Source: Algoriphagus algorifonticola (lineage in GTDB: Bacteria > Bacteroidota > Bacteroidia > Cytophagales > Cyclobacteriaceae). From it: a stretch of 64,000 nt of DNA. The notes beneath the pieces are model-generated. The model saw nothing but the letters and a program-made list of their open reading frames with translations, did not search any database and was not told the DNA's origin. This document shows, piece by piece, positions 1-8,555 of this stretch. Positions within the stretch are counted from its first letter, which is position 1; each line of letters opens with the position of its first letter. Both the position numbers and the translations under genes were made by a program. The DNA is taken from positions 62,001 to 126,000 of the forward strand of contig NZ_VLOG01000052.1 in the NCBI RefSeq assembly GCF_007655305.1. The letters are read 5' to 3'.

Positions 1-50
1 GAATTCCTCTATAAGATTCATTAAATTAATGGTTTAGGATAAATCTGCCG

Positions 51-58
51 CAAATATA
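51..58 (-). promoter_or_regulatory. Possible -7 promoter element for a leftward gene cut by the window edge
   Basis: On the minus strand positions 58-51 read TATATTTG, a match to the Bacteroidota -7 consensus TAnnTTTG. A leftward ATG lies at 21-19 and its frame stays open to the window edge (Met-Asn-Leu-Ile-Glu-Glu-Phe), which would leave a leader of roughly 25 nt. No TTTG is seen at the ideal -33 distance, so this is tentative. Confidence 0.25.
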
Positions 59-94
59 CAGCTATTCTGCAAGCAGTTTGAATAACAGCAACTA

Positions 95-799
95 ATGCGT
101 ATGCGTTTACTTTTTGTCAAAGATTTTTTGGATTTAATTTTTCCCCGCAATTGCGAGCTGTGCACAAGGGCTCTTTTCGACTACGAGTTTTGTCTTTGTA
201 CGATTTGTGAAGGCAAACTTCCAATAACTAGCTATCATCTTCGGGCAACTGACAATGATTTGAAGGATAAATTGCAGGGGTTGACAAGGGTTTTAAGAGT
301 TTTGGCCTTTTTGAAGTTTACAAAAAATGGTAAAAGTCAGCGCTTACTTCATCAGCTGAAATACAGAAATAAGCCTCAAGTCGGATATTATTTGGGTAAA
401 AAGTATGGTCAACTACTGTTAAAACAAGATTATTCAAAAAGCTGGGACTGCGTTGTTCCTGTACCCTTACACCGAATGAAACTGAAAAGAAGGGGATACA
501 ATCAAAGTGAGGAATTTGCCAAAGGGCTTGCTGAAAGTCTGGGTATTCAAATGGAGAATATTTTAGAGAGAATAATAGCAACAGAAACCCAAACCAAAAA
601 AAGCAGACTGGAAAGAATGGGAAATGTAGAGGAGGTTTTTCAATTAAAAAGCAATATTTCAGTTCAAAACAGAAACATCTTACTAGTGGACGATGTCATT
701 ACTACCGGAGCAACTTTATGCTCCAGTGCAAATGTACTTTTGGCCAATGGGGCAAAAAACGTAGATTTAGCAACCATAGCCGCAGGAGGCAAAATTTAA
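95..799 (+). CDS. comF: ComF family phosphoribosyltransferase-like protein
   Basis: 234 aa, normal for ComF/GntX proteins, which are linked to DNA uptake or use and carry a PRTase fold. The N-terminus has two Cys pairs (C20/C23 and C35/C38) typical of the ComF zinc site. The central VPVPLH...RRGYNQ segment (about 121-138) and the PRPP-binding loop VDDVITTGAT (198-207) are both intact. The start is the first ATG of an ATG-CGT-ATG-CGT stretch; the second ATG (position 101) is equally possible. It is first in a tight rightward operon, with the next ATG 5 bp after its stop. The family is clear; the physiological role in this organism is inferred. Confidence 0.9.
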   Translation: MRMRLLFVKDFLDLIFPRNCELCTRALFDYEFCLCTICEGKLPITSYHLRATDNDLKDKLQGLTRVLRVLAFLKFTKNGKSQRLLHQLKYRNKPQVGYYLGKKYGQLLLKQDYSKSWDCVVPVPLHRMKLKRRGYNQSEEFAKGLAESLGIQMENILERIIATETQTKKSRLERMGNVEEVFQLKSNISVQNRNILLVDDVITTGATLCSSANVLLANGAKNVDLATIAAGGKI

Positions 800-804
800 A
801 CCCT

Positions 805-1347
805 ATGATTGATATAGAGCATTTAAAGTACCCTATCGGAAAATTTCAGTTTGATCCTGAATCTGCCGAGGAAAATCTCAAAGAGGCGATCGAACAGATA
901 AAATTACTGCCCGAGAACCTAAATAAGGCATTGAGAAATCTCAATGAATCTCAAATAAACACTCCCTACCGGCCTGGAGGTTGGACTGTTCGTCAAGTGG
1001 TCCATCATATTGCTGACAGTCACATGAATGCTCTTATCCGTTTCAAATTGGCTTTGACGGAAGATAACCCTACTATCAAACCTTATGATGAGGCTGCATG
1101 GGCCAAAATGTCTGATTATGATCTTGCAGTAAATCCTTCTTTGGATTTGATACGAATCATACATTTCAAATGGGTAGTACTTCTGGAAAAAATGGAGCTG
1201 AGCGATTTCCATAAAACCTATTATCACCCGGAAAATAAGAGGCAACAAAGCCTTTTGGAAGTTGCTTTGATGTACAGTTGGCACTCCCAACACCATCTCG
1301 CTCATATTCAGCACTTGGCCATTCGGGAGAACTGGGTTACAAAATAA
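805..1347 (+). CDS. DinB/YfiT-type metal-dependent protein (putative bacillithiol S-transferase)
   Basis: 180 aa. The open frame extends upstream into comF, but the ATG at 805 (5 bp after the comF stop) gives the normal family start. The PGGWT segment (57-61), HH at 67-68 followed by Asp71, and the HSQHH motif (160-164) place the three metal-binding histidines of the DinB four-helix fold in the expected order. YfiT/BstA relatives transfer bacillithiol to electrophiles or hydrolyse unknown substrates, and Bacteroidota generally make bacillithiol. The fold is well supported; the substrate is not known. It is second in the comF operon. Confidence 0.85.
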   Translation: MIDIEHLKYPIGKFQFDPESAEENLKEAIEQIKLLPENLNKALRNLNESQINTPYRPGGWTVRQVVHHIADSHMNALIRFKLALTEDNPTIKPYDEAAWAKMSDYDLAVNPSLDLIRIIHFKWVVLLEKMELSDFHKTYYHPENKRQQSLLEVALMYSWHSQHHLAHIQHLAIRENWVTK

Positions 1348-1359
1348 TATTTTGCTATC

Positions 1360-2118
1360 ATGAACATTTCTCTAAAAAACCAAAGAATATTGGTCACAGG
1401 TGCTTCCAGAGGCATAGGAAGAGCTATAGCTCGTCAACTTTCTGAATCTGGAGCTGAAGTAATCGTCCATTTTAATTCCAATGCTGAGGAAGCAGAGTCT
1501 TTGTTGAGTCAATTCAAAACTCCAGGATTCATGGAGTCTTGTGATTTATCGGATTCCGGAAAAGTAGTGGGTTTTATTCCTGCATTAATAAAAAAATATG
1601 GGCCATTAACCGGATTGGTGAATAATGCCGGGGTTTCTATTCCTGCAAAAGATACTTTGCCTACCGATGAATGGCTGAAAATTTGGGAAAAAACCATGGC
1701 GATTAATTCCACAGCAGTTGGAATTCTTTGTAAAGAGTTTGTTGATCAGGCTAAAAGCCAGCAGAACGGTCGGATCATTACTATTTCTTCTAGAGCAGCT
1801 TTTCGAGGAGATACTACCGATTATCTGGCCTATGCGGCATCCAAAGGCTCCTTGGTAAGTTTGACAAGGTCAATTGCACGGCATTATGGGAAAATAGGCA
1901 TTAAAGCCTTTTTAATTGCTCCAGGGTTTACCAGGACAGACATGGCAAATGAGATTTTATCGGAGTACGGAGAGGATTTTGCGCTAAATGATATTGCCTT
2001 GAACGAGCTGACTCTCCCTGAGGACATTGCTCCTATGGTCACCTTGCTTTGTTCTGGATTGGCTGATCATGCTACCGGAACTTCAATTGATATCAATGCA
2101 GGATCTTACGTGAGATAA
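1360..2118 (+). CDS. SDR family NAD(P)-dependent oxidoreductase
   Basis: 252 aa, classical short-chain dehydrogenase length. The nucleotide-binding TGASRGIG motif is at 13-20, NNAG at 88-91, and the catalytic set is Ser143/144 with YAASK (Y158, K162). The C-terminus DINAGSY resembles FabG-type 3-oxoacyl reductases, but SDR sequence rarely gives the substrate. It lies 12 bp after the DinB-type gene and 7 bp before the PLP decarboxylase, so it is probably co-transcribed with both. Not called fabG because the essential copy normally sits in a fatty-acid cluster. Confidence 0.88.
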   Translation: MNISLKNQRILVTGASRGIGRAIARQLSESGAEVIVHFNSNAEEAESLLSQFKTPGFMESCDLSDSGKVVGFIPALIKKYGPLTGLVNNAGVSIPAKDTLPTDEWLKIWEKTMAINSTAVGILCKEFVDQAKSQQNGRIITISSRAAFRGDTTDYLAYAASKGSLVSLTRSIARHYGKIGIKAFLIAPGFTRTDMANEILSEYGEDFALNDIALNELTLPEDIAPMVTLLCSGLADHATGTSIDINAGSYVR

Positions 2119-2125
2119 AAACCCT

Positions 2126-3541
2126 ATGGATAAGCAGGAATTTAGAAAGAGAGCCCATCAGTTAGTTGATTGGATGGCAGATTACTTGGAGGAGAAGGAA
2201 AAATATCCGGTTACACCCAATACAGAGCCCAAAACTATATACAATCAGCTTCCTAAAAATGCCCCTGAAAAGGGAGAATCATTCGATCAGATTTTTGAGG
2301 ATTTTGAAAAAATAATTCTTCCTGGAATGACGCATTGGCAGCATCCCGCCTTTTTTGGCTACTTCCCGGCGAATAATTCAGAACCTTCCATCTTGGCAGA
2401 AATGCTCATGTCAACATTGGGTGCTCAATGTATGTCTTGGTTGACCTCGCCCGCAGCCACGGAATTGGAAGAAAGAGTTTGTGATTGGTTGAGGGATGCC
2501 AAAGGAATAGATTCATCCTGGAAAGGAGTCATTCACGATACTGCGAGCACCGCTACCTTAAGCGCTATATTAACGGCAAGAGAAAAAGCCAGTCATTATC
2601 AAATCAATGAAAAGGGCTTTGTTGGGGATATGGTTTTTCGGGTTTATTCATCTTCCCATGTTCACTCATCAATCGATAAGGCGATAAAGATCGCAGGTTT
2701 AGGTGTTCAAAATTTAGTTCGAATCCCTGTAAATCAGGAATTTGCCATGATTCCTGAGGAATTGGAAAAAGCGATAGTGGAAGATTTGAAAAATGGCTTT
2801 TATCCACTTTGCGTGGTTTCTGCTTTGGGTACCACCAGCTCAACTGCCGTTGATCCAATCGATGAGATCAGTAAAATCACGCAAAAACATGGCCTATGGC
2901 ATCATATAGACGCTGCTTTTGCAGGTACAGCCTTACTTTTGCCAGAATATCAGCATTTGATGAAAGGACATGAAAAAGCGGATAGCTATGTGTTCAATCC
3001 TCATAAATGGATGTTCACTAATTTCGACTGTACCGTCCTATTCTTAAAGGAGCCTCAATACTTGGTCAATACATTTTCTCTCACACCCGAATACCTGAAG
3101 ACTCAACTGGACAATGAAGTTAACAATTACCGAGACTGGGGCATACAACTAGGTAGACGATTTCGGGCTCTGAAATTGTGGTTTGTCTTGAGAACTTATG
3201 GATTAGAAGGAATTCGGGAAAAACTCAGAAATCATTTAAAACTGGCAAAAACAGTTGAGGGATGGATAATCAAGCAAGATAACCTGGAGGTTTTGGCTCC
3301 AGTTAATTTCAACACAATCTGTTTTCGATATACTCAGGCAGATTTATCAGTAGAAAAGCTAAATGCTATCAATGAAAAGTGGATGAATGAAGTCAATGCT
3401 AGTGGAAGGGCATTTTTTTCACATACTAAACTCGAGGGTAAATTTGTCATTCGCTGGGTAATCGGGCAGACCGATGTGGAACAAAAACATCTTGAAAGTG
3501 CATGGGTTTTATTAAAAGAAAAGCTTCTAAGCATTGTTTAA
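2126..3541 (+). CDS. Pyridoxal-dependent decarboxylase, aromatic amino acid decarboxylase type
   Basis: 471 aa, matching group II (DDC/TDC/GAD-like) decarboxylases. The PLP lysine is K294 in NPHKW; Asp262 (HIDAAF) would bind the pyridine nitrogen, and H178/H180 (SHVHSS) are in the ring-stacking position. The N-terminal PGMTHWQHPAFFGYFP block is typical of aromatic L-amino-acid decarboxylases that make tryptamine, tyramine or phenylethylamine. The substrate cannot be fixed from the sequence. It lies 7 bp after the SDR gene in the comF operon, an unusual location for an amine-forming enzyme. Confidence 0.9.
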   Translation: MDKQEFRKRAHQLVDWMADYLEEKEKYPVTPNTEPKTIYNQLPKNAPEKGESFDQIFEDFEKIILPGMTHWQHPAFFGYFPANNSEPSILAEMLMSTLGAQCMSWLTSPAATELEERVCDWLRDAKGIDSSWKGVIHDTASTATLSAILTAREKASHYQINEKGFVGDMVFRVYSSSHVHSSIDKAIKIAGLGVQNLVRIPVNQEFAMIPEELEKAIVEDLKNGFYPLCVVSALGTTSSTAVDPIDEISKITQKHGLWHHIDAAFAGTALLLPEYQHLMKGHEKADSYVFNPHKWMFTNFDCTVLFLKEPQYLVNTFSLTPEYLKTQLDNEVNNYRDWGIQLGRRFRALKLWFVLRTYGLEGIREKLRNHLKLAKTVEGWIIKQDNLEVLAPVNFNTICFRYTQADLSVEKLNAINEKWMNEVNASGRAFFSHTKLEGKFVIRWVIGQTDVEQKHLESAWVLLKEKLLSIV

Positions 3542-3553
3542 TCTTATCTATGT

Positions 3554-4117
3554 ATGGCTGCAAAAGATCCTGTTTTAACTCCTGAGTTACTGAAAATCAT
3601 CAAAATATTCGGAATAGCTTCCATTTTGCTGGTTTTGGGTCTTTCCTTTTTCAATTCAAGAAGAGCCAACAATACGGGTGATGACCTAACCTTTCGGATG
3701 AGTGATGCTGCTAGAATCTATTTTTTAAATATGAAAGCCATCAATTATGATAGAGAAATCCGTTCAGATGCAGGAATGACTTTGTTCAGACATGAAGATC
3801 TAAGTGTTGGAAATGAAGACCTGGGAATTCAACTTGTACTTATTTTAAATCCGCCCAAAGATGAGGCTTACCTTTACCTTGAGCCCCAAAATTTTGATTG
3901 GCCCATTCAAATCAAATCGGGCGGAGAAACTTTCACTTTTAAAAATGGAAATAAATCAGATCATTTGTCAGCAATAAATCAACTAAAGGCTTTGATTCAA
4001 GGTGGAAAAATGATTTCTTTAGTCCAAAATGAAATAGAAATTCCGATTTGGAAAAAAAAATCAGAAAAAGAGGCGCTCAAGCAAGTATTTGAAGACTACG
4101 CACGCTTGATGGAATAA
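3554..4117 (+). CDS. Hypothetical single-pass membrane protein
   Basis: 187 aa, not recognised. After a short cytoplasmic stretch there is one hydrophobic helix at about residues 17-34 (IFGIASILLVLGLSFF), then a soluble domain rich in acidic and aromatic residues with no Cys motif or known catalytic motif. The start ATG is 12 bp after the decarboxylase stop, so it is probably the last gene of the comF operon. The short gap and sustained protein-like composition support a real gene. The function is unknown. Confidence 0.7.
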   Translation: MAAKDPVLTPELLKIIKIFGIASILLVLGLSFFNSRRANNTGDDLTFRMSDAARIYFLNMKAINYDREIRSDAGMTLFRHEDLSVGNEDLGIQLVLILNPPKDEAYLYLEPQNFDWPIQIKSGGETFTFKNGNKSDHLSAINQLKALIQGGKMISLVQNEIEIPIWKKKSEKEALKQVFEDYARLME

Positions 4118-4211
4118 AGTTTTGGTTCATTGAGTTTAGAGTTTATCACAAAATAATGTTCATACCTCTTTATTTTTAAACTTTTAAAAAACAAAAAAAT
4201 ATTCTTAATTA

Positions 4212-4667
4212 ATGGAAAAAGAGTCAAAGGCATTGCAATTATTTCTGTCTCTTGTGGGTAAAACCTTGGATCAAACTCCATCAGCAGCAGGTAACTGGTT
4301 GGCTGGTACATTGAAAGAAGTAAGTGAGAAGCATATCAAGGTGGCTTACACTGTAAGAGCGGAAATGTGCAATCCTGCCAAAATCCTTCATGGTGGAGTA
4401 GCCTCGCTAATGCTGGATGACGTAATTGGAATGGGAAACTTTGTTACAGGCTCCGAACACCTGATGACGAGTATCAATTTGAATGTGGACTTTTTATCTC
4501 CTGCTCAAATTGGAGAAGTCTTAGAGGTAAGTGCAGAGTTAATCCGTTCGGGCTCAAACCTGAACCATTGGGAAGCAGTGATCCAGAAAGACTCAGGCAA
4601 GATTGTGGCAAAAGCAAGTTCAAATATGATCAAAACCCACGTTAAGCTGAGTGATTTAGGTTTTTAA
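4212..4667 (+). CDS. PaaI-type hotdog-fold thioesterase
   Basis: 151 aa. The signature HGG (60-62) followed by LMLDDVIGMG (D69/D70) matches the PaaI/YdiI acyl-CoA thioesterase active site, in which an Asp or Glu acts after HGG. The C-terminal half contains the second hotdog strand region with NLNVDFLSPA. It probably hydrolyses acyl- or aryl-CoA; the substrate is unknown. It stands alone, with 94 bp of AT-rich sequence before it and 184 bp after. Confidence 0.85.
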   Translation: MEKESKALQLFLSLVGKTLDQTPSAAGNWLAGTLKEVSEKHIKVAYTVRAEMCNPAKILHGGVASLMLDDVIGMGNFVTGSEHLMTSINLNVDFLSPAQIGEVLEVSAELIRSGSNLNHWEAVIQKDSGKIVAKASSNMIKTHVKLSDLGF

Positions 4668-4793
4668 TATCAAATACAATTAAATTTTAATCAATTTAAA
4701 TAAAGCCTTTAGAATTCAATTGGAATGATTCTTCTGGCATATCCTTAAAAACTACTATTACATGAAATCGAGCATCGGGGAACCTGTGCGAGA

Positions 4794-4818
4794 TTGTCCC
4801 GAATCAAGTTCGGGACAA
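4794..4818. repeat. Perfect 10-bp inverted repeat (TTGTCCCGAA / TTCGGGACAA) with 5-nt loop
   Basis: TTGTCCCGAA at 4794-4803 and its exact reverse complement at 4809-4818 enclose TCAAG. There is no T run after it, so it does not look like a terminator. It lies 33 bp before the ATG of the next gene. Similar GTCCCGA/TCGGGAC hairpins are common intergenic repeats in Bacteroidota, so a dispersed REP-like element is the likely reading. A leader hairpin affecting translation is an alternative. Confidence 0.7.
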
Positions 4819-4851
4819 GCTATATGGCCCTTTAAAAACAAATTATATCAT

Positions 4852-5268
4852 ATGAAAAAAATTTTACTGACGCTTATTTTTTGCGTTTCCTTTGCATTTT
4901 TGTCTCAGGCCCAATGGACTGTTTCCTATCATCAGAGTGATCTACCCTTTTTGGGAATTAATAAGCAGCTAGGTGAAAAATGGATTCCGGAGTTTCGCCT
5001 AGGGGCCAATAATTTCACACGATTTCTGAGTTTGGAGCTAGTTGCGAACTATATGGTCAAATCTGATGAGGACCTTCAGATTTACCTGGGATTTGGAGGA
5101 AGAGCTAATTTATTTCCGGGACTTGTTTTTCCTGCCGGGATTAATTACTACCCATTTGCTAAAAAAGAATTTGGTTTTCATTTTGAAGCGGCACCTTTGG
5201 TTTCATTCCAAAATGGAGCCTTGTTAAGAGGATCTTTAGGCTTTAGATATCGCTTTCTGAAAAACTGA
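4852..5268 (+). CDS. Small secreted or outer-membrane beta-barrel-like protein
   Basis: 138 aa from ATG 4852. The open frame extends 30 codons upstream, but that part runs through the inverted repeat and lacks a signal, whereas residues 1-20 from 4852 (MKKILLTLIFCVSFAFLSQA) form a clear signal peptide ending in Gln-Ala-Gln. The mature part has alternating hydrophobic strands, many Gly and aromatic residues, and ends in FRYRFLKN, consistent with a small outer-membrane barrel. No family was recognised. It converges with the methyltransferase at 5285. Confidence 0.65.
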   Translation: MKKILLTLIFCVSFAFLSQAQWTVSYHQSDLPFLGINKQLGEKWIPEFRLGANNFTRFLSLELVANYMVKSDEDLQIYLGFGGRANLFPGLVFPAGINYYPFAKKEFGFHFEAAPLVSFQNGALLRGSLGFRYRFLKN

Positions 5269-5284
5269 TCGGAGTTGGGGGCTT

Positions 5285-5824
5285 TTAGGAATCGAAAGCC
5301 TCCAATTTTACCATCAGATCCCAGACTGCAATTCCCAAGGAAACAGAAATATTCAGGGAATGCTTTGTGCCAAGTTGAGGGATTTCCAAGACTTGATTGC
5401 AAGCTTTCAAAACTTCCTCCTCTACTCCAAAAACCTCATTTCCGAAAATCAAGGCATATTTTTTATTAGGTTCTGGCTTGAACTCGTTTAGAAGTATGGA
5501 TTGGTCAACTTGTTCTAAGGCGCAAAGCTGATAACCTTCCGCCTTCAATTTGTGAACAGCCTCCATGGTATTCAGACAATATTCCCACTCTACAGACTCT
5601 GTGGCTCCCAAGGCAGTCTTCTGTATATCACGATGAGGAGGAGTTCCAGTAATTCCACAGAGATAAATCTTCTCCACTCTGAATGCATCCCCGGTCCGAA
5701 AGGCCGATCCTACATTATTCAGGCTTCTTACATTATCCAAAACCAGAGCAATGGGTGATTTTTTGGTTTCCTTAAACTCTTCAACGGAGAGCCTTTCCAA
5801 CTCTTCCATACTTAATTTCTTCAT
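5285..5824 (-). CDS. TrmH/SpoU-family RNA 2'-O-methyltransferase
   Basis: 179 aa. All three SPOUT motifs are present: NNVGSAFRT (36-44) with the catalytic Arg43, FGNEVFGV (127-134) and IPQLGTKHSLNIS (148-160), which form the knotted SAM site. The ATG at 5824 gives the usual family start MKKLSMEEL; an in-frame ATG at 5860 would add 12 residues. The short length fits the TrmH/TrmL-like group without an N-terminal substrate-binding domain. The RNA target (tRNA or rRNA) cannot be assigned. It is divergent from mutS with less than 80 bp between them. Confidence 0.88.
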   Translation of the reverse strand: MKKLSMEELERLSVEEFKETKKSPIALVLDNVRSLNNVGSAFRTGDAFRVEKIYLCGITGTPPHRDIQKTALGATESVEWEYCLNTMEAVHKLKAEGYQLCALEQVDQSILLNEFKPEPNKKYALIFGNEVFGVEEEVLKACNQVLEIPQLGTKHSLNISVSLGIAVWDLMVKLEAFDS

Positions 5825-5903
5825 CTTTTTTGATCTCCCTTGCTTATAGGCTATTTTCAAACTTAATTCGTTCCCCCAAATTTAAGAGAAATTAGCCGAA
5901 CCC

Positions 5904-8507
5904 ATGAGTAAATCCAAAGATGGAAAAGAAACCCCGCTGATGAAGCAGTATAATGCGATCAAAGCGAAGCATCCTGGTGCCTTGCTTTTGTTTCGTGTGG
6001 GTGATTTTTATGAGACTTTTGGTGAAGATGCAATAATTGCCAGTAAAGTTTTAGACATTGTTTTGACTAAAAGAGCCAATGGTGCAGCTTCACATATAGA
6101 ATTGGCGGGTTTTCCACACCATTCATTGGATAATTACCTTCCCAAATTGGTCCGAGCAGGAAATCGTGTCGCAATTTGTGATCAGCTCGAAGACCCCAAG
6201 TCGGTCAAAGGAATCGTGAAAAGAGGGGTTACAGAATTAGTAACTCCGGGCCTTTCCTACAATGACCAAGTTCTGGACACCAGAAAAAATAATTACTTGG
6301 CATCCATCCACTTTGGAAAGGATAAACATGGAATCGCCTTTTTGGACGTTTCAACGGGGGAATTCATGTGTGCTGAAGGGAATTCCAGCTATGTAGAAAA
6401 GCTTCTGCAAAGTTTTGCACCTGCAGAAATTATTTTTTCGAAAGCTGCCAAAAAAACAGCTCATGACTTGATCAAAAACGACTACATCACTTTTCACTGC
6501 GAAGATTGGGTGTATCAGTTTGATTATACTTACGAAAAGCTCAAAACCCATTTTGAAACTGCCAACCTCAAAGGTTTTGGAATAGAGGAACTGGAGATGG
6601 GCATAGTGGCAGCCGGAGCGATTCTGTTCTATCTTGAAGAAACTGAGCATAAGGAAATACAGCATATCTCAGCAATATCAAGGATTGCTGAAGAAAAGTA
6701 TGTGTGGTTGGACAAATTTACCATCCGAAACCTCGAATTGGTATTCCCACAGCATGATGGAGGCGTTCCGTTGATTCAAATTTTGGATCATACGGTAACT
6801 CCGATGGGTTCGAGAATGATGAAAAAGTGGATGGTTCTTCCTTTGAAAGAAAAAGCTCCTATAGAAGAACGCCTTAATGTGGTTGAATTTTTCCATGAAA
6901 ACGCAATCCTGATAGACGAAATATTGGCTCATTTGCGCCATATAGGTGATTTGGAAAGATTGATTTCTAAGGTGGTGGTCGGAAGGGCCAATCCAAGGGA
7001 AATGAATCAGATCCGTCGGGCCCTGAAAGCGATTTTGCCTGTAAAAACCCTTCTCAAGGAACAGCAAAACCCCACTCTAAAGAGATTAGCTGATCAAATC
7101 CATCCATGTGAATACATTTTGGAGAAAATTGAGAAGGAGCTTCAAGAGGATGCGCCGATGCTGGTTCATCAAGGAGGCGTGATCAAAGATGGCGTAGATG
7201 CAGAATTGGATGAATACAGAAACTTAGCAAATAAGGGCAAGGATTTTCTGGTGCAAATTCAGCAAAGGGAAATCCAGAATACAGGAATCAGTTCTTTAAA
7301 AATTGCCTTCAATAAGGTTTTTGGGTATTACTTAGAGGTCACCCATGCGCACAAGGATAAGGTGCCTCAAGAGTGGATCAGAAAACAGACTTTGGTCAAT
7401 GCGGAAAGATATATTACCCCCGAGCTCAAAGAATATGAGGAAAAAATCCTGAATGCAGAGGACAGAATGATTGCTTTGGAGCAAAAATATTTTCAGGAAT
7501 TAGTTACTGAGACAGCTCAATTTGTCACTCAAATTCAACAAAACGCCAGAATAGTTGGCACATTAGACGCGCTATTGTCTTTTGCACAGGTTGCTCTAAA
7601 TAATAATTATTCCCGTCCGAAGGTATCCGATACCGAAACTTTGGAGATTAAGGACGGAAGGCATCCGGTGATAGAGAAGCAATTGCCAGCTGGAGAAGAA
7701 TATATTCCGAATGATATTTATCTCGATCACGACAGCCAGCAAATAATAATCATTACAGGGCCTAATATGGCTGGTAAATCGGCCCTGCTAAGACAAACGG
7801 CCTTGATTGTTTTGATGGCTCAAATGGGTTCTTTTGTTCCTGCTTCTTTCGCAAGAGTTGGAATAATTGACAAAGTGTTTACCCGTGTTGGAGCTTCTGA
7901 TAATTTATCCAAAGGTGAGTCAACGTTTATGGTTGAAATGACCGAAACGGCTAGCATTTTGAATAATTTGTCAGATCGCAGTTTGGTATTGATGGATGAA
8001 ATCGGGCGAGGAACTTCCACTTACGATGGAATTTCCATAGCCTGGTCTATTGTCGAGTACCTTCATAATCATCCTACTTTCAAGGCAAAAACCTTGTTTG
8101 CAACTCATTACCATGAGTTGAACCAGCTTACTCAGGATTTTCCTCGCATAAAAAACTTTAATGTTGCTGTAAAAGAAGTGGGAAATAAGGTGATTTTCAT
8201 GAGGAAACTGAAGGAAGGTGGCAGCGAACATAGCTTCGGTATTCATGTAGCTCAAATGGCCGGAATGCCAAACCCTGTTGTCTTGAGAGCGGCAGAGATC
8301 ATGTCCCATCTTGAAAAGGATAAGGCCATGAACCAGGGCAAAAAGTCACTTAGTTCTGTCCCAAAAAATAATTATCAGCTTAGTATGTTTGAGATGGATC
8401 CTAAATTCAAAGAGGCAAAAGAACTTTTGGATCAAATAGATATAAATTCTATTTCTCCCATAGAAGCACTGCTAAAGTTGCATGAAGTGAAGAAAACTCT
8501 TGACTAA
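5904..8507 (+). CDS. mutS: DNA mismatch repair protein MutS
   Basis: 867 aa, full length for MutS1. The N-terminal mismatch-binding FYE (F35-x-E37, in VGDFYETFGEDA) is present and separates it from MutS2. The C-terminal ABC-type ATPase has Walker A GPNMAGKS (619-626), Walker B LMDEIGRGTS (D698/E699) and the ATHYHEL switch. It recognises mispairs as a dimer and recruits MutL. The gene is intact with no sign of frameshift and is probably transcribed alone from the short divergent region shared with the TrmH-type gene. Confidence 0.97.
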   Translation: MSKSKDGKETPLMKQYNAIKAKHPGALLLFRVGDFYETFGEDAIIASKVLDIVLTKRANGAASHIELAGFPHHSLDNYLPKLVRAGNRVAICDQLEDPKSVKGIVKRGVTELVTPGLSYNDQVLDTRKNNYLASIHFGKDKHGIAFLDVSTGEFMCAEGNSSYVEKLLQSFAPAEIIFSKAAKKTAHDLIKNDYITFHCEDWVYQFDYTYEKLKTHFETANLKGFGIEELEMGIVAAGAILFYLEETEHKEIQHISAISRIAEEKYVWLDKFTIRNLELVFPQHDGGVPLIQILDHTVTPMGSRMMKKWMVLPLKEKAPIEERLNVVEFFHENAILIDEILAHLRHIGDLERLISKVVVGRANPREMNQIRRALKAILPVKTLLKEQQNPTLKRLADQIHPCEYILEKIEKELQEDAPMLVHQGGVIKDGVDAELDEYRNLANKGKDFLVQIQQREIQNTGISSLKIAFNKVFGYYLEVTHAHKDKVPQEWIRKQTLVNAERYITPELKEYEEKILNAEDRMIALEQKYFQELVTETAQFVTQIQQNARIVGTLDALLSFAQVALNNNYSRPKVSDTETLEIKDGRHPVIEKQLPAGEEYIPNDIYLDHDSQQIIIITGPNMAGKSALLRQTALIVLMAQMGSFVPASFARVGIIDKVFTRVGASDNLSKGESTFMVEMTETASILNNLSDRSLVLMDEIGRGTSTYDGISIAWSIVEYLHNHPTFKAKTLFATHYHELNQLTQDFPRIKNFNVAVKEVGNKVIFMRKLKEGGSEHSFGIHVAQMAGMPNPVVLRAAEIMSHLEKDKAMNQGKKSLSSVPKNNYQLSMFEMDPKFKEAKELLDQIDINSISPIEALLKLHEVKKTLD

Positions 8508-8555
8508 TTAAAAATCAGTTTTTTAGTATATTGACTGCAAAAAGAGAGATGTTCT

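Noticed and set aside
3534-3543. TTGTTTAATC match to the carotenoid half-site at the end of the decarboxylase gene
   Set aside because: A single near-match at a stop codon with no paired site or promoter; expected by chance in AT-rich DNA.
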